DNA of 64,000 nt. It comes from Albugo candida. Its lineage: Eukaryota; Oomycota; Peronosporomycetes; Albuginales; Albuginaceae. Below are positions 44,287 to 55,076 of the stretch, piece after piece (position 1 is the stretch's first letter; the number at the start of each line of letters is the position of its first letter). Made by a program: the position numbers and the translations under genes. The stretch spans positions 124,001-188,000 of the forward strand of contig CAJNAR010000148.1 of the NCBI GenBank assembly GCA_905220665.1. The letters run 5' to 3'. The notes under the pieces are model-generated. The model ran no database searches. It worked only from the letters and a program-made list of their open reading frames with translations, and was not told where the DNA came from.

Positions 44287-46329
44287 TTAAATTCCTTGCA
44301 GCATTTCCACAACGCGTTTCGCCGATGGACGCATTCCGGCGTCAATATGAAGGCACAATATCGCAATGTCTCGAATACGATGCGGAATATACGCTGAAAA
44401 CGTCGGCTGAAGCGTTCCATTCATCACGCGATTGAGAATTTGCACGGGTCCGAGCTCTAATTCGCTTTTGTGGTCGACGTACGGCATTTCGCACGTGTCG
44501 ACTTCCGACAAAAAGACTCCAAAGGAGTACATGTCGGATTTTTCCGAGTACTCGAATCCGTGGAGATTTTCAGGCGCGGTCCAATACGGCGTCCCGATGC
44601 CTGCGGTCATCGCGTTGTGCATGTGCTTACTGATTCCGAAATCGATGACTTTGACTTGCATTTGATCTGATAAAAGCACGTTTTTGGCCTTAATGTCGCG
44701 ATGAAGGATCGGTGTTGAGAAGGAATGCAAGTATTCCAATGCTTTCGCGACACCCATTGCCATTTCGAGCTTTTGACGGGTCCATAAAACTGTCTCATTG
44801 GTCTGCAAATACGTTTGGACATCGCCTTTTGCACAGAATTCAAGGACCATGCAAAGCTTCTCGAGCGTCGTATACGCGACACCAATGAATGTGACAATGT
44901 TGGGATGTTGTAATGACGCGGTTAATTGGATCTCTGCGATGAATTCCTGAGCTTCTTGAAGAGTATGAGATTTATTCTGAAGCAAACGTTTGACTGCAAC
45001 GGATTGATTCTGATACTGACAATGCCATATTTCGCCATAAGCGCCTTTACTGATCAATTGGTCAAAAAAGATTTTCTCCATTGAAATGTATCGCGACTCG
45101 AGAATCGGATGATTGAAAAAAGAAGTGCACATTGTGTTGGAACGTATTGATGACGGAATATCGCTTTTCCCGCTGTCCATAAACGTTCGACTAGTTAATT
45201 CCGACTCGGAGAATGGGCTTTTACTCGATTGTAACATTGTCATATTCCCACGAGGTGTTAGGACGTCAATAGCCCACGTCGGAGATGCAATGTCTTCAGG
45301 CTCTTTCATTGTGATTGAGAATTCCAAACGACGTTTTCGGTACTGAACGATAAAGAAAACGATAATTCCGACCAAAAGGATGCAAATAATTGTAATCACT
45401 ACGACGTATGCGGTACCTAAATCTTTTTTCTTGGCGGTTTTAGTCGCTTCCAACCAAAGTGTTGTCAATTGCCCAAAGGCTGGAGATGCTAATGACCAAT
45501 TCGAGGCTAATTCCGACGTATATTGAGCACATGGAATGATGATAGAACCTGATTGTCCAGTAGCCGGACACTTGCCAAAAGCTGCTTCATTCGACTCTGG
45601 TGTCGTGTGGATCCCATTGACAAGGTACGACTTGGAGGTCGATGGGTCGAACCACGCGTGGCGGATAATGTACGGCTCAGGGTCGAAATCTTCTGTTCCT
45701 CCGGTAGCCCATAAAGCGGAATGGCCGCTGATGCCGAAGACGTCTTCGGTGGCACATAGCGATACTTTGAGGATATTGTCGCCGCGACACAAATCTGAGC
45801 GGTATGTCGTTTTGACTAAAGACGCTGGGACATTGTGTACCGTGCAAGAAATTGTGGTACAATTGACATTTCGATAATTTTTCGCAGGTATTGCAATAGT
45901 GTCCATACTCGAGCCATTTCGCGTGTAAATTTTACGCAAGGCGCCAGAGCCCAATGCGTAGCCACTGTCCCAAATCACAGCACGTTGGAGATAGCCGTTG
46001 AGATTCTCAAAGGATAAGCCTATGGAAGTGAGACGCGTGCGAATTCGCTCGGGAAGCGATTCGGAGGTGAAGGAGAGAGGTTCGATGATGGAGCCCGATG
46101 CATATCGTCTATAATATTGCTGCGCGAGGTCAGAAGTGGCGCCATCGAATTGGAAGGATGCATTCGTATTTAATTGAATAATTGGAGAAATTGTATCGAG
46201 ATTGCGAAAAATTAATTGGGACGGTACGAACATGGTTGGGACGGTACGCATGCATACATTGAAGTACGATAAGGAAATAAATAGTTTGGTAGGTATACGT
46301 CGCAAATGATTTATTACGGCCGTATACAT
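44287..46329 (-). CDS. Receptor-like TKL protein kinase, 5' end uncertain
   Basis: A 680-aa open frame ends 22 bp from the myosin stop. An N-terminal extracellular-type region (about residues 30-300) has several NxT/S sites and cysteines (SDLCRGDNILKVSLC, AAFGKCPATGQSGSIIIPC) but no domain I recognise. A transmembrane helix follows (VVVITIICILLVGIIVFFIV) and then a basic stop-transfer QYRKRR. The kinase domain has a glycine loop LISKGAYGEIWHC, VAVKRLL, catalytic HRDIKAKNVLL, DFGISKHMHN and TPYWTAPE, as in TKL kinases. Residues 1-30 are doubtful: a signal peptide is not clear, and an upstream exon (perhaps MPRHTPTTINHRNLLV at 46508 down) may supply it. Its ligand is unknown. Confidence 0.8.
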   Translation of the reverse strand: MYTAVINHLRRIPTKLFISLSYFNVCMRTVPTMFVPSQLIFRNLDTISPIIQLNTNASFQFDGATSDLAQQYYRRYASGSIIEPLSFTSESLPERIRTRLTSIGLSFENLNGYLQRAVIWDSGYALGSGALRKIYTRNGSSMDTIAIPAKNYRNVNCTTISCTVHNVPASLVKTTYRSDLCRGDNILKVSLCATEDVFGISGHSALWATGGTEDFDPEPYIIRHAWFDPSTSKSYLVNGIHTTPESNEAAFGKCPATGQSGSIIIPCAQYTSELASNWSLASPAFGQLTTLWLEATKTAKKKDLGTAYVVVITIICILLVGIIVFFIVQYRKRRLEFSITMKEPEDIASPTWAIDVLTPRGNMTMLQSSKSPFSESELTSRTFMDSGKSDIPSSIRSNTMCTSFFNHPILESRYISMEKIFFDQLISKGAYGEIWHCQYQNQSVAVKRLLQNKSHTLQEAQEFIAEIQLTASLQHPNIVTFIGVAYTTLEKLCMVLEFCAKGDVQTYLQTNETVLWTRQKLEMAMGVAKALEYLHSFSTPILHRDIKAKNVLLSDQMQVKVIDFGISKHMHNAMTAGIGTPYWTAPENLHGFEYSEKSDMYSFGVFLSEVDTCEMPYVDHKSELELGPVQILNRVMNGTLQPTFSAYIPHRIRDIAILCLHIDAGMRPSAKRVVEMLQGI

Positions 46330-46682
46330 ACGACGATTGTCGGTTGACTAAACGCTTTTTGAGGAATGCGTAAGAGATAGAACGCGGTTTGGTTGAGGAA
46401 CGGGTGCGGCCGATACGATTTAGATTTGCTTGAGGAAGGCGTACGAAACACGACGAGTCTCACGAGTAAATTACGATGATTGATGGTTGTTGGAGTATGA
46501 CGTGGCATCGAATTGAGTTTCTGAAGGTACAAAGTACGTTTTCAGTTGCGCAAAAGCGCAAACTAGCTGAGTCACCGACATGGGTGAATCATTCTTTGTA
46601 AAAACTAACATCCACTACGACTATACACGTACCTATAGAAAAGTACGGGTGTTTCCTCCCACGCAACCTCAAATCTCTCAAA
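46330..46682. other. Possible 5' exon(s) of the receptor-like kinase, then intergenic
   Basis: A minus-strand frame at 46532-46314 contains an ATG (46508) followed by hydrophobic codons and a GTACGC donor-like site, so the kinase gene may begin here. I could not connect it in frame to 46329 with confidence. The remainder is the promoter region between two divergent genes. Confidence 0.35.
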
Positions 46683-47247
46683 ATGTCAGAAACTAGCTCC
46701 TCATTTCGCGATAAAGAAGAATTAATCGAAATCAAGCAGCAACTGGAAACCGAGCTGCATGAAGTGACCAGCCAATTCATTACAATTCAGAACTCATACA
46801 AAGAGCAACTTCAAGTTGCCTCACAACTCGATCACGAACTTTGTACACTTCGATCGAACTTGATCGTTTCCGGTGCTACTGTTTTGTATGAGTACGGTTC
46901 GGCACCAAAACGCAATCCGATTGGTCTTAAAGGTACTCCAATCAGCGACACGCAACAAAAAAAGCAACTTGTGTATGAAATCCGACAGGTTTGTGGACAT
47001 TGATTTCCCCACATCAAACTTGAACCATTTCTCGCAGTTTTCCACCGCTTCCAATTCACTCCAAAAAGATAATGACGCGCTCCAAACACGTTTAACGAAC
47101 GTGGAGCGCCAGATCAACAATCTAGAACGATGGGAATGTCTTTCACTGACAGAGTTGCAACTGGAGATTGCGCGTTGGATTCAAGAAAAGCGAATACAAA
47201 GCTTCAAAACCAAACAAAACGCACATAGCGCAACAAAACCGCATTGA
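46683..47247 (+). CDS. Small coiled-coil protein, unknown function
   Basis: Two exons, 46683-46988 and 47038-47247, with a 49-bp GTTTGT...CAG intron in phase 0, giving 171 aa. The N-terminal 60 residues and residues ~105-150 are heptad-rich (EELIEIKQQLETELHEV; LQTRLTNVERQINNLER) and should form coiled coils. Between them is a conserved-looking segment, YGSAPKRNPIGLKGTPISD. I do not recognise the family. A single-exon reading would stop at VCGH right after the splice site, so splicing is favoured. It converges on STI1, with 34 bp between stops. Confidence 0.65.
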
Positions 47248-47281
47248 AATGCTCTTATTCATGGTCAAAATTGAAATATCG

Positions 47282-49074
47282 CTATTTTGTTCGCAACACG
47301 CCCGCCGCCATCAATTTCTCAATCTTGGCCATAATGTCAGGGTTCTGTAGATGCCGCTGAGCGCTCTGTGGGTCGGTTTGAAAGTCGCCCAATACATTTT
47401 GCATCACGGGATCCGATAGAATGCTTCGAATCTCCGGATCGGCCAAGCCGTGGGCTTCACGTTCAGCATCGCTCCCTCCGCTGTTGATATTCATAATCAC
47501 GTTTTGCAGACCGTCTTTGCATTCCTGGCTATTCGGATCAATCTCAAGTCCTTTCATGTACGTTTCTCTAGCTTTGTGGTATTCCTTCATGAAGAATTGG
47601 ATCGCACCCATCCGACTGTACGCTTTGACATACTTTGGGTCTAATTCGATGGCTTTCTCACAATCGCGTTTAGCTTCCAAAAACGAAGTGAGCTTGGTGT
47701 ATGCCGCTCCTCGGTTTGCGTAATACACCGCGTTTGTCGGATCTCTTCGGATTGCCTCACTGTACCTCTCCACAGCTTTTGGGAAATCTCCTCCTTTGAA
47801 GAACTCATTACCTTCGTTTTTGGCGATCAAACCTTTCTCCACATCGATATACGCTAATTCCTTTGCTTTCTTTAGTTTTTGGTGAAGCAATTTGATCTTT
47901 TTATCGATTTCTTTGGTCCGATTTTCCATTTGGGCGCACTCATACGCGTCAATGGCAGCCTCAAGATTTTCATCCGTCTCTCCTTTCTTTAAGTGCGCAT
48001 TTCCGATTCGAACATACGCTTTGGCGATCAACGCGTAGTCTGCTCGATTCTCTCGACCGACTTCGATAGCTTTCCTGGGGAATGACTGTGACACACGATA
48101 TCTGAATAAAATTTATAGATTGACGTACTTGCAGTCATTGATACACGCATCAAAATCCTTGAGTTCCAAATACACTGCAGCGCGATTTGTGTAATACGAT
48201 AAATTGGCAGAGTCAATTTCGATCGCTTCATTGTAGCAATCGATAGCCTCTGTGAATTTCTTCTCTTTGTAAAGTGCGTTTCCTCGATTTTTTGCTTCAT
48301 CGGCTTTTTTGCGTTTTTGCTTAACTGCTATTTCCTCTTCTGTCAAATCATCTTCCATCGGCTCCGGTTCAGACGTTGCATTGGTTGTGTTTCCATTCGA
48401 TTGTGGTGGAGCTGACTGCGATGTAGGAGGTGTGTACGACGGGTCACCAGTTGTGCTCAGATTCAGACCCATCAACTCACCAAAGACATTCATAACCCGT
48501 GGGTCCTGTAAGTGCGCACTAATTTTGGAAGGATCACTTTGGATTTCTTGCATTTTTTGTAGAAAACTAGGATCACTCAAATAGGACGAGATCCTAGGAT
48601 TCGTAGCGATTTTCGCAAACATATCGGGACCAAAAGCACTCGCAAATGGATTGTTGGTTGCCGCTGATTTTGCTTTGACAACTTCATCCTTTCCAGTAAG
48701 ACACGCGCCGTTCGTGGGTTCAAACTCGAGTCCCTTTTCGAAAGCTGCGATCGCGTCATCGTACTGCCTCTGCGCATGCAGCGCAGCACCTTTACGAGCG
48801 TATCCTTTTGCCCAGTCGGATTTACGATTGATACATTCCTCCGCATCTTTCAATGCGTTCTCATGATCGTTAAGAGATAAGTACGCCGCCGATCGGTTTG
48901 AATAAAACACATGATCGGACGGATTGATCTCAATGGCTTTCGTGTAGCAATCAATTGCTTCTTTCGGGTTTCCCGCACTTAATGCCGCATTTCCTTTCGT
49001 TTTCCACTCGTCTGCCTACACACAACTTTCTCACTCAGAAACAAACAACATATCGCTACTCAACAAAGTACCAT
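47282..49074 (-). CDS. STI1: STI1/HOP, Hsp70-Hsp90 organising co-chaperone
   Basis: Three coding exons on the minus strand: 49074-49072 (ATG only), 49015-48129 and 48074-47282. Introns are 56 and 54 bp (donors GTACTT and GTACGT). The product is 560 aa; human STIP1 has 543. Domain order is that of HOP: TPR1 (ADEWKTKGNAALSAGN, then AIDCYTKAIEINP), DP1 with the NPRISSYLSDPSF region, a charged linker, TPR2A (AKNRGNALYKEKKF), TPR2B (GNEFFKGGDFPKAVERYSEA), and C-terminal DP2 (LSDPVMQNVLGDFQTDP). It bridges Hsp70 and Hsp90 during client transfer. Exon 2 has no methionine before the end of TPR1, so the ATG-only exon is the only plausible start. Heat-shock-element-like repeats lie about 80-120 bp upstream. 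Confidence 0.93.
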
Positions 49075-49152
49075 CACAACACACTTGCAAATCTTTCTGT
49101 GAAAGAAATACCGTTCCACCAGTGAAATAAAACCAAACGATAAAAACACAAA

Positions 49153-49193
49153 TTCTCGAATTCTCTCGAATACAATTCTCGAATTCTTTCGAA
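49153..49193 (-). promoter_or_regulatory. Paired heat-shock elements upstream of STI1
   Basis: Two near-identical 18-bp blocks, 49153-49170 and 49176-49193. Each reads TTCnnGAAnnCTYnnGAA, that is four 5-bp heat-shock units in alternating orientation with one mismatched unit. They lie 79-119 bp before the STI1 ATG. STI1/HOP is a classical heat-shock gene in other eukaryotes. Confidence 0.65.
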
Positions 49194-49321
49194 TACAATC
49201 CTACTTCCATATTCAAATTCAATTGGTCCATACAACCCTACCTCCAAAACTACGTACCCTACTCCTAAACAATACCCTAAGATCAAAACCAAAAGGAGAT
49301 AAAAACACACAGGTACTGCAC

Positions 49322-52300
49322 CTAATTGGCGCCTTCCGCTACCGCCAAATTGCTTTCATAATAAAATTGCCACAATTGCACGAATACGACCACAAACACC
49401 AGCAGCAGCGATCCAAACACATTCGCTGTGAACGTCGCTGACGTATGATCCCAGCCGCAGTACTCCGTAATGCTCATTTTCACCATTGGATACAAATTTC
49501 CCATTACCCAAAAGCCGAAAAACATTGCCGACACATAATTCCACGGACTCGTTGCATTTTCGTACTGGAAAAACCGAACGAGTGCCACTACTTCACTGAC
49601 GGCGATCGTGAAGAACATGAGCACATTAGGAATCTCTGTCCACGACGTCTTTTGCCCCGCGCCCGTGTTGGCCCACGATTTGTCTTTGCCAGTAATCCGA
49701 GCTTGCACCGCTTCACAAATGGCCAATAAAGTGATAAACGAGTACGAGAACCACGTTTGTTGTGCACGCCATACATCATTGTTATCGACAGCTCGATTCG
49801 CAAGTAGATTGAGCATCCAACGAGCAAGCATCACCGGTAGAAAAGAGTACAGCAATTTGTTCCCTTTGGCGTAAATGGGAGCGTCTCCAGTACAAAGGTA
49901 GAAAATAGCAATCACCACGTAACAAAGCGCTGGAATCGATCCGAATGGGTACAACACCGAGTCGTAAAAGAACATTTGACGTGGGAATTCCAAATTCGGC
50001 TTTGGATCGGGTGCTGGAACGCGAGGTGGACGCCAATCGGGATCGACTTCCGATACATTTCTCATAAGAAGAATCTGAATCGCGCCTTTTGCCCATCGTT
50101 TCTTCTGTCCCATTGACGCCGCAACCGTCTCGGGAATCGCTCCTTCACATAAGCGAATTCGATCTTTCACATCGCCTTCGAAATCTTTTCGGAAATAAAC
50201 GGAATCCCATCCTGCTTTATGCATCACATTCCCCGTATACGCGTCTTCCGTTTGTGTTCCATATTGAATTCCGCCAATGGAATCAAACGCTTGCCGACGG
50301 AAAACAGCATTCGTACCAGCAAACGCCGCAGAATCGAATCCATCACGTCCACACTGAACCGCATCAAAAAAGATGGTATTCTTATGTCCACACGGATCGC
50401 CCATAAGTGTCAATTGCGGCGTATCTTCGAAATATTGAGGTGTTTGGACATACGCGACTTGATTCCATGAGATATCGTCCGAGTATTGTCTTCCTCCGCC
50501 GTCTAAACACTCGCCTTCCGAGAAGAAAAATGGGATTACTGCTTGCATGAATTTCGGATGAGGTTTCATATCGTTATCCAAAATCAGAATATACTTTCCA
50601 TCGGCTCCTTCATTGAACAGCGCATTGTTGATATTCCCAGCTTTCGAGTGATGTGTCTCGGGTTTCATTCGACCGACAAACGTGACACGCGGAATTCCAC
50701 GATCGCGATAGTCGTAGTCGTCGGAGAGAGATCCAACCGCACAATCGCGTCGTTGTACGCCTCTTCCTCCATCTTTCTTGAGCTCACGCACGGACGAATG
50801 TTGTCGTCTCCATGTCTTTAAGACCGCGTCATCGTCGACGGGACCAATGACACGCTCGTGCATCGTACGTGCTACTTCGCTGCGTAAATCACCGGCAATT
50901 TCAATGACTTTTGTGTTGACAGTCACCTTGAAATGATTATTCGCATCCCAAACTGATTTTGTGTACCCGTCATCGAGTACGAAAATATGGATCAATTCTG
51001 GGGGATACTGTAATGCCAAACAATTTCGAAGTGTTCTCATGCTATCGACCACCGGCTCCATATAATGACACAGAAACACGTCGACAGTCGGCCATTGTTC
51101 GCGTGGAAGTGGAGGCTTGAAATCGTTCAGAAATCGAGCGCCACGACGGATCGGTCGCCACATACTGAAATTGTATAGCATTCCCAGAAAGAAATTGAGA
51201 AATTCAGAGAATGCCAACATTACAAATACAATCCACGGACCCGACGGAGTGTTTTGGATGCAGTATCCTTCCTGTGAGACGATATCGAAATTTTTGGTCG
51301 ATGGAAAACAATGCTCACGTACGGCGGATGGGAGTTTGCTGCATGGAAGTGTGGGCGCTTGTTTGGAACACGCGTATTCCTGTGGGTAGAATCCCACTAA
51401 GAAGTACAGCCACCATAACCCTGTGACCGCGGAAGCAAAGTAGACCACATGGAAGACCCCGGACCCTGACATTTTATACTTTCGAATATTGGGTGTTTCC
51501 ACGGGTTCTGCTGCGCGATTTGCCATGGAGTATGTACTCATTGCAAACGACCGAAACGATGGTTCGTAATATGTGTTCTGACGAGCCATACTGTCGTTGT
51601 ATCCACGCATTTTGCCATCCGCGTCCTGAACGCCGCCATCGATAAATCGAATGGATCGACCTTCCTTAATACTGTCCCCTTTGGCTAATTTAGGGTCTAC
51701 AAATGATGTGGTGGAGAGGTATGGACGATGTGGAACTTGTTGCCATCTTTCTGGGACATTCGTTTGGTTGTTCATGGACACCGATGGCATTTGAGCTTGA
51801 GAGATCGAGACATTGGCGTCTACGTCTTCAGATGGCATTGCTTCGCCACATTCTGTGCAGAAAACAGTTCCATTTGGAACGGTAGCGAAGCAGTTCTCAC
51901 ACACCAATCGTACACGATCTAAGGGAATTTGAGCATGTAGTGTGGCACCTGCTGGTAATTCAGGTAACGTTTCCTCCAATGGTCCTAGTTTGGCGTGAGA
52001 TCCGATTTTATTGTAACATAAGAGTCCCCAACGCATTGCTAATTGGTGTCCCATACCCAAAACGAAAAATGCGACCCAGAGGAGAAACATAAGAGTGAGT
52101 TTCGATGAATTGATGTTTTTGGATGCCATATGACCGCCGTTTTGTATCGAATCGAATGCAATTCCCGCGAGTGTGGCGGAGTCATCAATGAGGCGAGTAA
52201 TTCCCTCTGTTATACACCAACTTCCACATAATGAGGAAAAAACCAAATATTTCATCCGATGGCCTTCTAATTGGATGGTTTTTGAACGAGACACAAAGAC

Positions 52301-52766
52301 CAAAACAAAAATAATTACAAATGCAATCACAAATTCTTGACGTGCCAATTGATTATCGGCAGGAAATAGATGAACGCCGTTGTGTGCGTCAGAGTATAAG
52401 AGGTAGGCAGAAATGAGGCTTCCCGATGCCAATAGGATGAAGAAGCACCCGATAAAGGACAACGAGGCGATGAGGACACTGAACACCACACCGCATCCAG
52501 CACCAGCGGCTAGAGCGATCCATTCATTCGTATCAGATAATTCCACAATTGCTGCAAAACTCGGAGTGAAACCGCTACATAACAGTTATAGTCAGATTGT
52601 GTAAGAAACTGTTTGAGGATAAATCTTACAGTGCGAACGCGGAGATGATTTGAGTGCAGACAAAAACAGACCGAGAACTTGAGGACAAGAGGGACCAACT
52701 TGCAAAGCAGGCGACAAGGCCGCAGAGAATGTCAACCACTCCTGCGAACAAATTCGCTGCCGACAT
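49322..52766 (-). CDS. CesA3: Cellulose synthase without PH domain, CesA3-like
   Basis: Two exons, 52766-52630 and 52574-49322 (55-bp intron, donor GTAAGA), give 1129 aa. The N-terminus is a multi-helix membrane region (about residues 1-190, including SVLIASLSFIGCFFILLASG and FVIAFVIIFVLVFVSRS), not a PH domain. A CENC-CTEC zinc-ribbon-like segment (VCENCFATVPNGTVFCTECG) follows. The GT2 core has VDVFLCHYMEP, LDDGY, DND near residue 711, TED near 823 and QKKRW near 871, then C-terminal helices. Lack of PH and length near 1130 match oomycete CesA3, the target of carboxylic acid amide fungicides. The paralogue name is inferred. It should make wall cellulose together with the PH-type enzymes. 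Confidence 0.9.
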
Positions 52767-53381
52767 AATTCAAGTATTTGTCCAAGATGTACTCAGTATA
52801 CTTGAATATAAAGAGTGAAGAACTTGTTAGAAGTGAAATGTACGCTTGTGTAAACTCGAAGCGGTGAAAAGAAAGTGGTTGATTTTGTAGTGAAAGATTC
52901 TGTACCCGGTAATTTACAGTCAGCGGTTTGATTGGTAGCCGAAACGAGTCAGACTTTGGCACCGGCTTCAAGAAGCTAGGGCTAGGTTTATTACCATAGT
53001 ACTGCAAGAAAACTCTGGGATTTTCCTATTACTTTCGTATAGGCATTACAGCCAAGGTATGATTTGCTCGTAACAATACTCCAGCCTCGTGTGTAGTACA
53101 AGCCGCATTAGACCTGATCCGTACTTTCTCTTTCGAAGTGAAAGAGACTCTGCCATTTCTAAACACTTCTTGCGTCCGTGGGGCAGACAAACAGCTGTTT
53201 CTATTTGTGGTTTGATAGTCGATAGCGACTAAGGAGGATAGGTGTGTTTTTTTCCGCGCATTTTTCCTTTACTACGGAATAAATAACATTACATTCAAGT
53301 AATATATCCTAGTCATGGGGAAAGGTATTTAGTATTTTGAACTCACTCAATCTCCCCACACATAATACATAACACACGTCG
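52767..53381. other. Intergenic, no gene recognised
   Basis: Divergent promoter region between the CesA3-like gene and a membrane-protein gene. Only a short minus-strand frame runs through, without a recognisable product. Confidence 0.4.
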
Positions 53382-54538
53382 ATGCGTCCAAGTCGAATTT
53401 TCATTTCTTCCCTCACGCTCTGGCATCTCGATCGTTCCTCAGGGAAAATAGTTCGATGGAATCAGACCTCAAATTATATGATATCTGTGGAGACCAAAGG
53501 ATGGTCCAATTACTTCACAGAAGGCGGCGGTTGTGTCACTTGTCCCTACACGTGCATCAAACCACAAATCGCACCTAATGGTGGCCGAATAAATGCAACA
53601 AATACAACCATGATGGACTCTTTGCCATCGATCTACACTCAAACCAAAGCAAATGGCTGCTGCTACGCAAGCCCGTCCGAATCAAAGGTGATGCCGGATT
53701 GCGCGAAGGAGGCAAATCCTCCTGAAGCTGAAGCATGTGGCTTTCTTTCTGGGCCGACGCTAAAATGGCGAATCGGAGATGCCGCACGACCTGCAAATAA
53801 ATCTGTGGTACGTACTAGTAATGTGCATTGTATTGTGAATTTGTATGATTTTTGTAATTCCGAATTCAGAATGCAATACTGTTTGCGTCAATTGATTGTG
53901 AGAGTTTTTGGGCAATCGGACACGAACCGATTCGATATGTGACAACGTCTAAATCAATTAAAGGATCTAAACGGATCGATGGTGGATGCTATGGTAATCA
54001 AGCTGGAGAAGCGATGGTGTTAGCGGGATGTCTGACGTCCGAAATCAAGTTTGATAAAGCGTTGACATACTCGTGGGATAAATTGGCACAAAAGTGTCAA
54101 GGAATCAGTGGAATTTGCGCAGTAACGAACGGATTATGGACAGAACATCTCAAATGCTGCACCAAACGGACTGGTGTGACGTCTACTTGGAATAAAAAGT
54201 ACAAATTGTACTCTAAACCTGCATCAACAGGAGTGCATTTATCGGGGCCGGCTATCACACTCATTGTATTTGGTGGCGTTGGGTTGATGATGTTACTGGT
54301 GCATCTCGCAGCTAAAACGCGAGAGCGTGCTCGACAAACTGCTCTATTGCGTGAACAAGAAGCTACTGACGATTATGAAGAAATTATGACGCCATTGACG
54401 GGAGCCGATAAAGTTCCAGCGCCTGCCGCGTTGCAACGATCTCTTGGTCCGTCTAGTATTGAGGTGTCTTTACATGAAGGAGATCAGATTTTCAAAAAGA
54501 AAGAGGAAGAAGTCTTATTCGAGGGAGACATGTATTAA
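53382..54538 (+). CDS. Cysteine-rich single-pass membrane protein, unknown function
   Basis: Two exons, 53382-53807 and 53870-54538, with a 62-bp GTACGT...CAG intron in phase 0, for 364 aa. The N-terminal ~240 residues carry many paired cysteines (GGGCVTCPYTC, NGCCYASP, DGGCYGNQAGEAMVLAGC, GICAVTNG, KCC) and N-glycosylation sites, so they look extracellular. One membrane helix (ITLIVFGGVGLMMLLVHLAA) follows near residue 270. The cytosolic tail of about 80 residues is charged and ends KKKEEEVLFEGDMY. The start region is weakly hydrophobic, and a signal peptide is not convincing from ATG 53382. I do not recognise the family; an oomycete surface protein is a reasonable guess. Confidence 0.65.
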
Positions 54539-55076
54539 AGCACTACCGTATGTAACAAAAGCGTCTACTCCAATACTTGTTTTTTTCGTACTTTCCACTT
54601 GGTATTTTACTATATTAGGAACAATGAGCTGACGCCAGTAATTTATAGTGGCTGGCGTCTTTAGCACACACCTAACAGCCAAGTCGTTGCTCTACTTTTC
54701 CGCACGTATCTGCGATAAATGTAAGTTTGAATTTAAATTCATAAAATATAAATTACTTGCAGAAGAGACAGCTGCAAACGAGCTAAACAATTTTGCCTCG
54801 ACAAGGACAGGTCACACCTGAATAGTGTGCACCGCAGTTAATAGCTAGTTTAGAACGAAACTCGCTACTACTTGACATACTCCAATCGCGCGTATATAAG
54901 GTGCATCACTTTATATACCTATGGAAGAAGAAAACTTGTCACAACAGGCTCTTCACTAAAGATCACTACGGAAAGCAATACTTTCCAGTCAAAGCACGGC
55001 TCAGCGGTGGCAGATTTGGAAATATTTCACATTAGAGGTAAGTTATCCGTTTCGTTTCCGAAAAGAAACGACTCTA
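54539..55076. other. Intergenic between convergent genes, no gene recognised
   Basis: The frame 54872-55381 on the plus strand is antisense to the coiled-coil gene and has no recognisable product. Confidence 0.4.
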
